64,000 nucleotides of DNA from Clostridiales bacterium (GTDB lineage Bacteria > Bacillota > Clostridia > Oscillospirales > Oscillospiraceae): contig SFHJ01000018.1 of NCBI GenBank assembly GCA_004555655.1, positions 1-64,000 of the forward strand, read 5' to 3'. The notes beneath the pieces are model-generated. The model searched no databases and was not told the origin of the DNA. It saw only the letters and a list, made by a program, of their open reading frames with translations. Numbering within the stretch: position 1 is the first letter of the stretch; every line of letters begins with the position of its first letter. This document shows, piece by piece, positions 40,786 through 50,091 of the stretch. The position numbers were made by a program, and so were the translations under genes.

Positions 40786-42892
40786 ATCCTTTTTTAGAAT
40801 TCAGAATGACACGCAGGATGCGCAGCGCCGATTTTTCCAGCGCTACGCGCGTCGGCTCGGCGGCGTAGCGCTCACCGTCGGCCAAAAACATGCCGGTATA
40901 GCGCCAATCCACCACGAGCGAGCGCACAATCGCGCTGTCCTCGCACACGGGTTCGCCACCCAGCGTCACCGCGGGCAGCAGGCACGCGTCAAACGCCCCG
41001 GCCGCGATCTCAAAGCCGAGACCGTACACATCGCGCAGCGCGCTCTGGCCGAGCAGCACTTCACGCCGGCTGCAGGCAATCTGCAGCACCGCCGCGCCAT
41101 AGGGGCGCACGCCCTCGGCCATGGCCCTGGCGCAAAGGCCGCTCACCACGGGGTCCTCCGACCAGCGATCGGCAAAGCCCGGCTGCGCGGGCGAGCGCTG
41201 CAGCGACGCGCCTGGCGCAAGCCAAAGATCCACGCCGTATTCGGCCATCTCACGGCCGATCGCCCGGCCCACCGCGCGGATGAGTTCGGGGTCAAACGAA
41301 CACGCCAGCGCCGATGCCATGGGAAACGCCGTGCAGTATTGATGGCGCACCGTCTTATCCGCTTCGTCCTTGACCTCTCTTGTCAGCTGCAATCCTTCGC
41401 CGCCGGCTGCAATGGTGAGCGCAGGAACGCCGTAGCGTTCAAGCCCTGCCGACGCGCCCAGTGCGCCGGGTATTTCTGGTGCATGCGCGCCGAACGTGCA
41501 GACAAGCTCGCGCAGGCTGTGATCGTCCATGGCCGCAAGGAACGTAAACGGATTGCACCGGCCCGCCTTCACGTCGGCGAGCGTATAGCTGTTTCCGTCC
41601 GGGCGGCAGCCGGAAAACTCGCGGCCCTTCCTGCGGCTGCGGCGCGGCAGGTTCCGGTCGGACAGGCGGATGGCGCATCTGCGCGCGGCGGCCAGCTCCT
41701 CCGCCTCGCCGGAATAGGTAAACGGCTGCACGCCCGTGCGGCTGCGGCTGAGACCCGGCGCCATATGCAGCGGCGAAACGGCCTGCACCACGGCGCTGCG
41801 CGTGACGCGCAGCGAGCCCGCGATGCAGCTGGCGCGGCAGCTGGTGCCGATGCGGATATCATAATAGCCGTCTTCGAGCACATAGCTCGACGCATCCTCG
41901 TGGAAGACCGACAGCTCTGTCACCGGAAACCGCAGCTGCAGCGTCTGGCTCTCGCCGGGCGCGAGCAGCGCGCTTTTTTTGAAGCAGTCAAGAAAATACA
42001 CCGGCCGCTCGCTGTGGCCCTCGTGCGACACGTAGACCTGCACCAGCTCCTGCACAGGCCAGCGCTCGCCTGTGTTTTCAACCGTCGCCGACACGGTCAC
42101 GTCGCAGCCGTCCAGCCCCACCGCCACCTCGCCGAGCTCCGCCTTGCCGTAGCCGAGGCCGTAGCCGAAGGGATAGCGCACGTCCTTACCGAAGGTGTCA
42201 AAATAGCGGTAGCCCGTGAACACGTCCGGCTGCGCGCAGGCCTCGTCAAAATCGGCTGCGCACATGGGCCACGTGTGCGCAAGATGCCCGCTGGGTACGG
42301 CCTTGCCGGTCAGCACGTCACACAGCGCCAGTCCCGCCTCCTGCCCGGCCACGCCCAGCAGCAGCACTGCGCCGCACGCCAGCGCAGCATCAGAAAGCTC
42401 GATAAAGCCCGGGGTGTTGAGCACCAGCACGACGCGCGAAAACGCACCCGTGACGAGCTGCAGCATCTGTTCTTCCTCGTCTGTCAGCTGCAGCCGCCCG
42501 TCCTCCGCTGCGCGCGTGATGACGACGACAGCTGCATCGTTATTTTCCGCAAACTCCTCCATACTGACACTGCCAAGCGGCATCTGGCTTCCGTCCGGAT
42601 GTCCAAGCGCCCAGGTGCGGTATTTGTGGCTGAGCAGGCCGTCGACCGTCAGCTTCTCCGACGCACACAGGCCATCGAGGATATTCACCGTGCGCCACGG
42701 CGTCATGCCCGCGCTGCAGAAGGCTGTGGCAATCTGCCCGGCACCGAAGACGGCCACGCGCAGCGGCGCACCGTCCTGCTTCAGCAGCGGCAAGGTATTT
42801 GCAACGTTTTTTAACAGCACACATCCGGCCGCGGCCGCTGTACGCGATACGAGCGCGTGATCGTGCATTCTCGGTGTAGCTTCCATAGGCAT
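40784..42892 (-). CDS. Circularly permuted, degenerate GH3-like protein
   Basis: A 702-residue protein with GH3 domains in swapped order. First comes the GH3 C-terminal alpha/beta sandwich (GCVLLKNVANTLPLL, VLVLNTPGFIELS, GVAGQEAGLALCDVLTGKAVPSG), then a fibronectin-III-like domain (VQVYVSHEGHSERPVYFL), then the (beta/alpha) barrel from about residue 440. In the barrel the usual RNFEYYSEDP is replaced by FADRWSEDP, the KHFACNNQE motif by QIACSRREV, and the nucleophile segment is VVDWRYT where SDW is usual. Key glycone-binding residues are therefore missing and activity is doubtful. No signal peptide. The start at 42892 has AAGGAG upstream; the ATG at 42886 is an alternative. Confidence 0.75.
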   Translation of the reverse strand: MPMEATPRMHDHALVSRTAAAAGCVLLKNVANTLPLLKQDGAPLRVAVFGAGQIATAFCSAGMTPWRTVNILDGLCASEKLTVDGLLSHKYRTWALGHPDGSQMPLGSVSMEEFAENNDAAVVVITRAAEDGRLQLTDEEEQMLQLVTGAFSRVVLVLNTPGFIELSDAALACGAVLLLGVAGQEAGLALCDVLTGKAVPSGHLAHTWPMCAADFDEACAQPDVFTGYRYFDTFGKDVRYPFGYGLGYGKAELGEVAVGLDGCDVTVSATVENTGERWPVQELVQVYVSHEGHSERPVYFLDCFKKSALLAPGESQTLQLRFPVTELSVFHEDASSYVLEDGYYDIRIGTSCRASCIAGSLRVTRSAVVQAVSPLHMAPGLSRSRTGVQPFTYSGEAEELAAARRCAIRLSDRNLPRRSRRKGREFSGCRPDGNSYTLADVKAGRCNPFTFLAAMDDHSLRELVCTFGAHAPEIPGALGASAGLERYGVPALTIAAGGEGLQLTREVKDEADKTVRHQYCTAFPMASALACSFDPELIRAVGRAIGREMAEYGVDLWLAPGASLQRSPAQPGFADRWSEDPVVSGLCARAMAEGVRPYGAAVLQIACSRREVLLGQSALRDVYGLGFEIAAGAFDACLLPAVTLGGEPVCEDSAIVRSLVVDWRYTGMFLADGERYAAEPTRVALEKSALRILRVILNSKKG

Positions 42893-42995
42893 TCTTCTCC
42901 TTCGCATTTGTCATATCATATCATATCTTTCAGCAATGCGAAACGGGAAAAACAGAAATTTCCCGTTTTTTCTTGCCGGATTGCATTTACAAGGT

Positions 42996-43037
42996 TTTAC
43001 AAAAAGTTCACGCAAAGCGCGCCGCTTGGGCTATAAT
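42996..43037 (+). promoter_or_regulatory. Promoter of the two-component operon with a repeated box
   Basis: TATAAT at 43032-43037. The box TTTACAAAAAGTTCA (42996-43010) lies 21 nt before it, preceded by another TTTACA (42985-42990). The same 15-nt box with one change lies 22 nt before the htrA -10 at 45200-45214, suggesting a binding site of the response regulator encoded downstream. Confidence 0.65.
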
Positions 43038-43073
43038 ATGGTTGAAACGAAAGAAGAGAAGGAGGAATGAAGC

Positions 43074-43757
43074 ATGGCGAAAACCGTTCTGATCGTGGAA
43101 GACGAGCAAAATATCGCGGAGCTTCTGCGGATGTATCTGGAAAAAGAGGGCTATACCACGGCCGTCGCGTCCGACGGCGCGCAGGGCGTCGAGCAGTTCC
43201 GGCGCGTACATCCGGATCTGGTGCTGCTGGACATCATGCTGCCGATTCTGGACGGCTGGGGCGTGCTGCAGAAGATCCGGCAGGAGGCGCAGACGCCCGT
43301 CATCATGCTCACCGCCAAGGGTGAGACGAGCGACAAGGTCTCGGGCCTCAAACAGGGCGCGGATGACTATATCACCAAGCCCTTTGAAATGAAAGAAGTG
43401 CTGGCGCGCATCGAGGCGGTGCTGCGCCGCGCATCGGGTGACGACAAGAGCAAGGCCCGCCGCCTGACGTTTGACAAACTTATCATCGACCTCGATTCGT
43501 TCGAGCTGATCGTAGACGGCAAGCGCGTCGAGACCCCGCCCAAGGAGATGGAGCTTTTGTACCATCTGGCCTCGTCTCCCAACCGCGTCTATACGCGCAA
43601 CCAGCTGCTCGACGAGGTGTGGGGCTTTGACTACTTCGGCGACAGCCGCACGGTGGACGTGCACGTCAAGCGCCTGCGTGAAAAGCTCGAGGGCGTCTCG
43701 GATCAGTGGTCCCTCAAGACCGTCTGGGGCGTGGGATATAAATTTGAGGTCGTGTAA
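43074..43757 (+). CDS. OmpR-family response regulator
   Basis: A 227-residue regulator. The receiver domain (1-118) has VEDEQN, the phospho-accepting Asp in VLLDIMLP (Asp53), Thr in MLTAKGE and Lys in DDYITKPF. The winged-helix output domain covers about residues 128-227 (PPKEMELLYHLASSPNRVYT, VDVHVKRLREKL, VWGVGYKF). It pairs with the sensor kinase 3 nt downstream. Adjacent htrA with the same upstream box suggests an envelope-stress role as in CssRS of Bacillus. ATG at 43074 follows AGGAGG. Confidence 0.92.
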   Translation: MAKTVLIVEDEQNIAELLRMYLEKEGYTTAVASDGAQGVEQFRRVHPDLVLLDIMLPILDGWGVLQKIRQEAQTPVIMLTAKGETSDKVSGLKQGADDYITKPFEMKEVLARIEAVLRRASGDDKSKARRLTFDKLIIDLDSFELIVDGKRVETPPKEMELLYHLASSPNRVYTRNQLLDEVWGFDYFGDSRTVDVHVKRLREKLEGVSDQWSLKTVWGVGYKFEVV

Positions 43758-43760
43758 CAC

Positions 43761-45191
43761 ATGAAAACGACCTTCAGCCGGCAGTTCACCATGATCGCCG
43801 CGCTGCTGCTGGTGTGCATGCTCATCACGGGCATCTCGTTTTTGACGTTGATGAGAAGCTCCCTGCAGACGCAGGCCGTCGACACGCTGCGCGGCAACGC
43901 CGAAGCCGTGGCAAATCTTGCCCGCGCCTACGACTCGGCCGGCGCACTGGAGAGCAGCTGGGATTTTCGCATGAGTCTGTCCTTCTTCTCCGAGATCGGC
44001 GGCGCCGAGGCGCTGGTCTGCGACGAGACGGGCACAGTGCTGCTGTGCTCGTGCAGTGAGCTGAGCTGCTCGCATCTTGGAAAGACCGTCGATCCTGCCT
44101 TCACAGCCGCCATTGCGCGCGGCGGCAAAGCGCCGGAGACCGACATTCTGCATGGGATTTACGACGAGCCGCGCTATATCACGGGCGTCTGTATCAGCTC
44201 TGACGCGACGGGCGAGACGATCGGCTACGTCATCGTCTCGTCGGCCATGACGCAGACGCTGGAGCTTGTGTCGCACAGCGTCGCGCTCTTCCTCTACCCG
44301 GCGATGATCGTCATCGTGATCTCGCTCGCGGCCGCGACGTTCTTCTCGCGCAGCCAGGTGCGGCCTCTGGCGCAGGTGGCCGAGACGGCCCGGCGCTATG
44401 GCCGGGGCGACCTGTCCGCGCGCGTGGAGGTCTCGGAAAAGAATACGCGCGAGATCAACGACCTGGCGCAGGCGTTCAACGCCATGGCCACCTCGCTGGA
44501 GGAATCCGAGCAGCGCAGGCAGGAATTTGTCGCCAACGTCTCACACGAGCTGAAAACGCCCATGACCACCATCGGCGGCTACATCGACGGCATGCTCGAC
44601 GGCACCATCCCGCCGGAAAAGCAGCAGCACTATATGCAGATCGTCTCCAGCGAGGTGCGCAGGCTCTCGCGGCTTGTGCGCAACATGCTCGACATTGCGC
44701 GCATGCAGGCGCAGGGCATCGACGAAAGCCGCAAGACACGCTTCGACCTGGGCGAGGCGATGAGCGACGTGCTCATCACCTTCGAGCAGAAGATCAACGC
44801 CAAGCACCTGCAGGTGAGCGTCGATCTGCCCGAAAAGCCGGTCTGGACGCGGGCCGAGCGCGACAGCATCACGCAGGTATTCTACAACCTGCTCGACAAC
44901 GCCATTAAATTCTGCACGCCCGGCGGCAATCTGTCGCTGTTTCTCAGCGTCAAATCGTCCACGGCCTGCGCCGTGGTGCAGAACACCGGCCCGACCATCG
45001 CGCCCGAGGAGCTGCCGCTGCTGTTTGACCGCTTCCACAAGGCCGACAAGAGCCGCTCGGCCGACCGCGAGGGCTGGGGGCTCGGGCTCTATATCGCCAA
45101 GACCATCGTCGGCGCGCACGGCGGCGATATCTGGGCCGAGAGTGAAAACGGCGTCACACGCTTCAGCTTCACCCTGCCCGTCGTACGCTGA
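43761..45191 (+). CDS. Sensor histidine kinase, envelope-stress type
   Basis: A 476-residue kinase. TM1 at residues 11-30, an extracytoplasmic sensor region 31-172 with four closely spaced Cys (87, 96, 98, 103) and one more at 144, TM2 at 173-193, HAMP 194-247, HisKA with His262 in VANVSHELKTP, N box NLLDNAIKF, and ATP-lid motifs DRFHKADKSRS and GWGLGLYIAK. It begins 3 nt after the response regulator. Context with htrA suggests sensing of misfolded or oxidised surface proteins; the Cys cluster could bind a metal or form disulfides. Confidence 0.9.
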   Translation: MKTTFSRQFTMIAALLLVCMLITGISFLTLMRSSLQTQAVDTLRGNAEAVANLARAYDSAGALESSWDFRMSLSFFSEIGGAEALVCDETGTVLLCSCSELSCSHLGKTVDPAFTAAIARGGKAPETDILHGIYDEPRYITGVCISSDATGETIGYVIVSSAMTQTLELVSHSVALFLYPAMIVIVISLAAATFFSRSQVRPLAQVAETARRYGRGDLSARVEVSEKNTREINDLAQAFNAMATSLEESEQRRQEFVANVSHELKTPMTTIGGYIDGMLDGTIPPEKQQHYMQIVSSEVRRLSRLVRNMLDIARMQAQGIDESRKTRFDLGEAMSDVLITFEQKINAKHLQVSVDLPEKPVWTRAERDSITQVFYNLLDNAIKFCTPGGNLSLFLSVKSSTACAVVQNTGPTIAPEELPLLFDRFHKADKSRSADREGWGLGLYIAKTIVGAHGGDIWAESENGVTRFSFTLPVVR

Positions 45192-45199
45192 CGGAGGGA

Positions 45200-45242
45200 T
45201 TTACAAAACGTTCAACATTCTGTCCGGAATTGCGGGTATACT
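45200..45242 (+). promoter_or_regulatory. htrA promoter with the shared TTTACAAAACGTTCA box
   Basis: TATACT at 45237-45242; box at 45200-45214 differs from the 42996-43010 box at one base and lies at nearly the same distance from the -10 (22 against 21 nt). Confidence 0.65.
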
Positions 45243-45310
45243 TGCAGTATAGCCCCGGTTCTCCTGCGGGAGTCCGCCGGATTTTTTCAACAGTTTCCGA
45301 GGTGTCCTCT

Positions 45311-46672
45311 ATGAGCTATTACGATGAAAACGGCTTCTATGACGACAATTCCATATATCCCTATGATGACGTGCCCACAGGCAGCTACTATCCCCCCGCG
45401 GGAAAGACGCCCATGAGCTCCAGCCGCCACAAGCGCAGGCTGAACGCGCTGCTGGGCATTGTTGCGCTGCTGCTGCTCGTTGCGCTGACGGCGGGCGTGT
45501 TCTATGTGGTGCGCAACTTCGGCGTCTCGGTGGAGCGCACGGAAGACGGCTTTACCTTCTCCCTCGGCGCCAGGCAGGCCCAGGCTGAAGAGGCGCCCGC
45601 CGTGCAGCAGCCCACTGCGCAGCAGCCGTCCGTACCCGACACGCACACGGACGTGGCGGACACGCAGCCAGCCCCCACGCCCATCGGCACGGGCACCACA
45701 CTGACCATCACGGATTCGCCGCGCTCGGTGCCGACGCGCCCGTCCGATGAAGACGATGCGCTCAGCCTGCAGGAGATCTACCAGCGGGTCATCGGCAGCG
45801 TCGTATCCATCTCCTCCGCCACGCCCACGGGCACGGCCAGCGGCACGGGCATCATCATGTCCGAAGACGGCTACGTCATCACGAACCACCATGTCGTAAG
45901 CGGCGCGCAGGTCATCTCCGTGCTCACCAGCAGCGACGAGCAGTACGACGCCATCCTCATCGGCAGCGACGAGATCAGCGACATCGCCGTGCTGAAGATG
46001 GACGCTTCCGGTCTGCAGCCGGCGCAGTTCGGCGATTCGAACCAGCTGCGCGTGGGCGATGCCGTGGTTGCCATCGGTGACCCGCTCGGCGTGCAGCTGC
46101 GCGGCACGATGACAAACGGCATCATCTCGGCCATCAACCGCGACCTCACCGTGGACGACCGTACGATGACGCTGATCCAGACCAACGCCGCGCTCAATAA
46201 CGGCAACTCCGGCGGGCCGCTCATCAACTGCTACGGGCAGGTCGTGGGCATCAACACGATGAAAATGAGCTCGTACTATTCCTCCGCCAGCGTCGAGGGG
46301 CTCGGCTTCGCCATTCCCATTGCCGTCGCCAAGCCCATCATCGACGAGCTGATTGAAAACGGCTACGTCGCCGGGCGGCCGGCCATCGGCATCACGGGCG
46401 AAACACTGCCGCAGACATTCCGGACGTATTACCACCTGCCGTCCGGCATCTATGTCACCTCCGTCGCCGAGGGCAGCGACGCCAAGGCCAAGGGTCTTGC
46501 CGAGGGCGACGTCATTACCGCCATCAACGACACGCCTGTGACCTCGATCAGCGAACTGAACACGGTGAAGAACCAGTTCGTCGCAGGCGACACCGTGACG
46601 CTCACCGTCTACCGCGGCGGGAAATACTATCTGGTTGAGATCACGCTGATCGATCAGGCGACAGGAAAATAA
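45311..46672 (+). CDS. htrA: HtrA/DegP-like serine protease
   Basis: A 453-residue membrane-anchored trypsin-like protease-chaperone. Residues 1-40 are a cytoplasmic, Tyr/Asp-rich tail, 45-67 a membrane anchor, 88-150 a Gln/Pro/Thr-rich linker, 150-345 the protease with His194 (TNHHVV), Asp224 (EISDIAVLK) and Ser300 (NNGNSGGPL), and 360-450 one PDZ domain (GIYVTSVAEGSDAKAKGLAE). It degrades damaged proteins at the cell surface. The start at 45311 follows CGAGGTG; the longer frame includes the promoter. It lies directly after the two-component genes. Confidence 0.93.
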   Translation: MSYYDENGFYDDNSIYPYDDVPTGSYYPPAGKTPMSSSRHKRRLNALLGIVALLLLVALTAGVFYVVRNFGVSVERTEDGFTFSLGARQAQAEEAPAVQQPTAQQPSVPDTHTDVADTQPAPTPIGTGTTLTITDSPRSVPTRPSDEDDALSLQEIYQRVIGSVVSISSATPTGTASGTGIIMSEDGYVITNHHVVSGAQVISVLTSSDEQYDAILIGSDEISDIAVLKMDASGLQPAQFGDSNQLRVGDAVVAIGDPLGVQLRGTMTNGIISAINRDLTVDDRTMTLIQTNAALNNGNSGGPLINCYGQVVGINTMKMSSYYSSASVEGLGFAIPIAVAKPIIDELIENGYVAGRPAIGITGETLPQTFRTYYHLPSGIYVTSVAEGSDAKAKGLAEGDVITAINDTPVTSISELNTVKNQFVAGDTVTLTVYRGGKYYLVEITLIDQATGK

Positions 46673-46682
46673 CGACAGAAAT

Positions 46683-46718
46683 AACGCCGGAGAACGGGTT
46701 CGTCCTCCGGCGTTTTTC
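46683..46718 (+). terminator. Terminator between htrA and typA
   Basis: A 10-bp stem (46683-46692 with 46705-46714, 12-nt loop) followed by TTTC. It also lies just beyond the stop of the converging typA gene. Confidence 0.8.
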
Positions 46719-46726
46719 TGCAGTAT

Positions 46727-48547
46727 TTATTGTCTGCTCTTCATCACGGCACGCATTCTGGCCGAGTGGTCGAGGATGCGCTTGCGCATGCGCAGATTTT
46801 TCGGCGTGACCTCCAGCAGCTCGTCGTCGGCCAGGTATTCCAGGCACTGCTCAAGCGAGAGGATCTTGGGCGGCGCGAGCCGGATGGCGTCGTCAGAGCC
46901 TGCGGCGCGCATATTTGTCAGCTGCTTTTTCTTGCAGACGTTGACGGACATATCCTCGTTGCGATTACAGATGCCGACAATCATGCCCGCATAGACCTCG
47001 ACGCCCGGGCCGATAAACAGCGTGCCGCGGTCCTGCACGTTGCCGAGGCCGTAGGCGCACGCCTCGCCCGTTTCAAATGCAACCAGAGAGCCGGTCTGCC
47101 GGCGCTCGATCTCGCCCTTCACGGGCGCGTAGGAATCGAGCGTGGAGGCCATGATGCCCTCGCCGCGCGTATCGGTCAAAAACTCATTGCGGTAGCCGAA
47201 CAGGCCGCGCGTCGGCACCAGAAATTCCAGCCGCATCCGGCTGCCGATGGGGGTCATGGTGGTCAGCTCGCCCTTGCGCTGCGAAATCTTGTCGATGACC
47301 GCGCCGACGGAGTTTTCCGGGACGTCGGCGACCATGCGCTCAATCGGCTCGCAGAGCTTGCCGTCGATCTCCTTGTTCAGGACGTGCGGCGTGGAGACCT
47401 GGAATTCATAGCCCTCGCGGCGCATCGTCTCGATGAGGATCGACAGGTGCATCTCACCGCGTCCGGCAACGTTGAACGAGTCCGTGCCGACCTCGGTCAC
47501 ATGCAGCGACACGTCTTTCAGCAGTTCGCGCTGCAGCCGGTCGCGCAGATTGCGCGAGGTGACATACTTGCCCTCGCGGCCGGCAAACGGCGAATCGTTG
47601 ATGGAGAAGGTCATTTCGATTGTCGGATCGGAGATCTTCACAAACGGCAGCGGTTCGGGGCTGTCGAGCGCGCAGATGGTGCGGCCGATGGTGATATCGG
47701 AGATGCCGGAGAACGCCACGATCTCACCGGCGCTGGCCGACTGGATCGGGCTGCGGCCCAGGCCCGTGAACTCATACAGCGCGACAATCTTCGCCTTCTG
47801 CCTGAGGGACGAGTCATGGTAGTCGGTAACAAGTACCTCCTGATTCTGGTTGATGGTACCGCGCTCGATGCGGCCGATGCCGATACGGCCGACAAATTCG
47901 TTATAGTCGATCGACGACACCAGTACCTGCAGCGGGCCGTCCGCCTCGCCCTTGGGCGGGTCGATATAGCTGATGATCGTCTCGAACAGCGGCACCAGAT
48001 CCTTGCCGGGATCGTCGGGGCCGTAGGACGACGTACCCTGCCGGGCAGAGCAGAAAATGGTGGGAGAGTCGAACTGTTCCTCGGTGGCGTTGAGGTCGAG
48101 CAGGAGCTCGAGCACCTCGTCCATGACCTCATGCACGCGTGCGTCGGGCCGGTCGATCTTATTGACGACCACGATGACCTTGTGGCCCAGCTCCAGCGCC
48201 TTCTGCAGCACAAAGCGCGTCTGCGGCATCGGGCCCTCAGCGGCATCGACCAGCAGCAGGACGCCGTCAACCATCTTGAGGATACGCTCAACCTCGCCGG
48301 AGAAGTCGGCGTGGCCCGGGGTATCGACGATATTGATCTTGTAATCTTTATAATGAACGGCGGTGTTCTTGGCCAGAATCGTGATGCCGCGCTCGCGCTC
48401 GAGATCGCCCGAGTCCATCACGCGGTCGGCCACGACCTGGTTTTCGCGGTACACACCGCCCTGCTTCAGCATTTCATCGACCAGCGTCGTCTTGCCGTGG
48501 TCGACATGCGCGATGATCGCAATGTTTCTGATCTTGTCCTGCGTCAT
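46727..48547 (-). CDS. typA: Ribosome-associated GTPase TypA/BipA
   Basis: A 606-residue translational GTPase. G1 [16 protein letters not shown]2 RERGITI, G3 DTPGHADF, G4 NKIDRPD and G5 SARQG are present, followed by EF-G-like domains II, III and V and the family C-terminal domain ([16 protein letters not shown]). BipA assists 50S assembly under stress or cold. ATG at 48547 follows AAAGGGG. It has a strong own promoter. Length is as in other BipA proteins. Confidence 0.96.
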   Translation of the reverse strand: MTQDKIRNIAIIAHVDHGKTTLVDEMLKQGGVYRENQVVADRVMDSGDLERERGITILAKNTAVHYKDYKINIVDTPGHADFSGEVERILKMVDGVLLLVDAAEGPMPQTRFVLQKALELGHKVIVVVNKIDRPDARVHEVMDEVLELLLDLNATEEQFDSPTIFCSARQGTSSYGPDDPGKDLVPLFETIISYIDPPKGEADGPLQVLVSSIDYNEFVGRIGIGRIERGTINQNQEVLVTDYHDSSLRQKAKIVALYEFTGLGRSPIQSASAGEIVAFSGISDITIGRTICALDSPEPLPFVKISDPTIEMTFSINDSPFAGREGKYVTSRNLRDRLQRELLKDVSLHVTEVGTDSFNVAGRGEMHLSILIETMRREGYEFQVSTPHVLNKEIDGKLCEPIERMVADVPENSVGAVIDKISQRKGELTTMTPIGSRMRLEFLVPTRGLFGYRNEFLTDTRGEGIMASTLDSYAPVKGEIERRQTGSLVAFETGEACAYGLGNVQDRGTLFIGPGVEVYAGMIVGICNRNEDMSVNVCKKKQLTNMRAAGSDDAIRLAPPKILSLEQCLEYLADDELLEVTPKNLRMRKRILDHSARMRAVMKSRQ

Positions 48548-48590
48548 ATGCTGCGCCCCTTTCTTTTGATGCGGAATCTCACGAAAAAAT

Positions 48591-48619
48591 ATTCTAGCAC
48601 AGTCATTTCCCAATTACAA
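48591..48619 (-). promoter_or_regulatory. Promoter of typA
   Basis: On the minus strand TTGTAA (48614-48619), 17-nt spacer, TGC-TAGAAT (48591-48596, extended -10). Confidence 0.75.
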
Positions 48620-48744
48620 GATTTTTAGTCTGTTTTATCGTGGAAATTCGCCGTCTTTTTCGGCGATTTTTTGTGATTTTCTTCCTGCCGGGACAGAGGC
48701 AAACCGGTGCGGCCGCTCATATGATGGACGGAAGGAGGGATTTC

Positions 48745-49245
48745 ATGAGCAACATTGACCCCAAGCAGGCCGAGCGTGTCTGGAGCCGCGTGATGGGCGT
48801 GTCGTGCCCGGTGGACACGATGAAGCAAAAGCCCCAGATGTGCGAGCAGAAGCCTGTGCTGAACGAAGAGGCGCTGCTCGATCTGATCGAGGATGAGCTG
48901 CGCGACCACGCGACCTACTGCCACCTCGCCTGCATGGCGCGCGGGTGCGTGCGCCGGACGCTGCAGTGCATCGCAGCCGATGAAAAGCGGCATGCAAAGA
49001 TGCTGTCCGCCATGTATTACATCCTGACCGGCAAAAAGGCGTGCCCCGAGCCGGCGCGACCGGCATGCGTGGCGTGCCTGAACGAGGCGCTGCGCGAGCA
49101 GTACGCTGGCGAGCTGAAAGGACACCGGCAATACGCGGAGCTGGCCCAGCGCGCAGGCGAGCATGCGTGTACATTTGAAAGCCTCGCGGCTGACGAGTGC
49201 CGCCACGCGCAGATGCTCTATTCGCTGCTGCAGCACTGCCTGTAG
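48745..49245 (+). CDS. Cysteine-rich ferritin-like di-iron protein
   Basis: A 166-residue protein predicted as a four-helix bundle of the rubrerythrin/ferritin-like kind. It has two pairs of metal-ligand motifs: EDELRDHATYCHLA with AADEKRHAKML, and GELKGHRQYAEL with AADECRHAQML, i.e. two ExxH pairs in two related halves. Unusually it has at least ten Cys (VSCPVD, QMCEQ, TYCHLACMARGC, RTLQC, GKKAC, RPACVACLN, HACTF, DECRH, HCL). Likely an iron or peroxide related protein. Start at 48745 follows AAGGAGGG. A single-gene unit with a terminator. Confidence 0.75.
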   Translation: MSNIDPKQAERVWSRVMGVSCPVDTMKQKPQMCEQKPVLNEEALLDLIEDELRDHATYCHLACMARGCVRRTLQCIAADEKRHAKMLSAMYYILTGKKACPEPARPACVACLNEALREQYAGELKGHRQYAELAQRAGEHACTFESLAADECRHAQMLYSLLQHCL

Positions 49246-49251
49246 TATTTT

Positions 49252-49283
49252 TGACCGCCGGACGAACCGGCGGTCATATTTTT
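49252..49283 (+). terminator. Terminator after the ferritin-like gene
   Basis: A 10-bp perfect stem (49252-49261 with 49267-49276, 5-nt loop) followed by TATTTTTTT. Confidence 0.9.
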
Positions 49284-49414
49284 TTCCAAATTCATGCAGC
49301 CCAACCAACCCCCTAATTTGTCTTGTAATAATGAAATTAGTGTATATGCTGACAACTATTTGTTGATTTGCTATATTCAAATAAAGCAGCAATATATAAA
49401 ATGGGGGGTGCAAT

Positions 49415-49864
49415 ATGAAACAAATACTGATCTTCTGTTTTGTAATCCTGTTGCTCGTTGGCATAGGGCTGCTGATGCCAAACACAGAGGCTGCGCAAAA
49501 AAACGGATATGACACAGAAGTAGTCGTACCAACAGGAACGGAAGACCTTAGTATGGCAATCGTCTATCAGGGGCAACTCTACCAAACGTCTATGCCATAT
49601 GAGATTGACCTGCCCGAAGACGCAATAATGGTCGGTCAGATTTGCGAGGTCACCAGCAATCCTCAACGGGAACTTGCGTGTACTGAGGGTACCGTTGGTG
49701 ACAATGTGTACGTATTCGAATTCGAAGGGAATCTGTGCATCGCGAGGGAACTGTCAACTCCGAAAGACACACCGCCAACAGATGCAAAAAACATGCTTCG
49801 TGGGAAAGTCATTGGTATGAGCGCTGATGATGTGCGTCGATATAAAAACACAGATAAGAACTGA
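49415..49864 (+). CDS. Exported protein of an AT-rich islet, function unknown
   Basis: A 149-residue protein that I do not recognise. Residues 1-26 form a signal peptide or anchor (QILIFCFVILLLVGIGLLMP), and the rest is a small soluble domain with two Cys (QICEV, ELACTEG) and FEFEGNLCIARE, beta-rich by appearance. The Shine-Dalgarno GGGGGG lies 6 nt before the ATG. Base composition is clearly more AT-rich than its neighbours and codons are not GC-ending, so it was probably acquired by transfer. No mobility gene is beside it. Confidence 0.6.
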   Translation: MKQILIFCFVILLLVGIGLLMPNTEAAQKNGYDTEVVVPTGTEDLSMAIVYQGQLYQTSMPYEIDLPEDAIMVGQICEVTSNPQRELACTEGTVGDNVYVFEFEGNLCIARELSTPKDTPPTDAKNMLRGKVIGMSADDVRRYKNTDKN

Positions 49865-50049
49865 TCGTTAATATGGCATTCGGAAGAATACGAATGAAGC
49901 CAATTTCGCAAACAATTTATCATGCATTAAATACCGGAAGACCCGTTCAGACGCTACTCTCAACATGTCAAACTTTGTATATGTAAGTGAGAGCCGGACG
50001 TACCCAACAATCATAGACTATATTTATTGACGCAGCTATCCAATTTTTA
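49865..50049. other. AT-rich non-coding stretch after the islet gene
   Basis: About 185 bases without a supported gene; composition as in the islet gene. It ends at the hairpin at 50050. Nothing that looks like an inverted terminal repeat or integrase site was found. Confidence 0.5.
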
Positions 50050-50091
50050 TGACAAAACGGCTCCCGCCAACCGGCGGGAGCCGTTTTGTCA
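50050..50091. terminator. Bidirectional terminator before udk end
   Basis: A 19-bp perfect stem (50050-50068 with 50073-50091, loop AACC) ending in TTTTGTCA on both strands. It terminates the udk transcript on the minus strand. Confidence 0.9.

Noticed and set aside
46730..48628. A 632-codon open frame opposite typA
   Set aside because: It is an antisense shadow of a conserved GC-rich gene, has no ribosome binding site, and its translation is low-complexity and resembles no protein. The same applies to long frames opposite lpdA, uraA, the flavoprotein and the nup genes.
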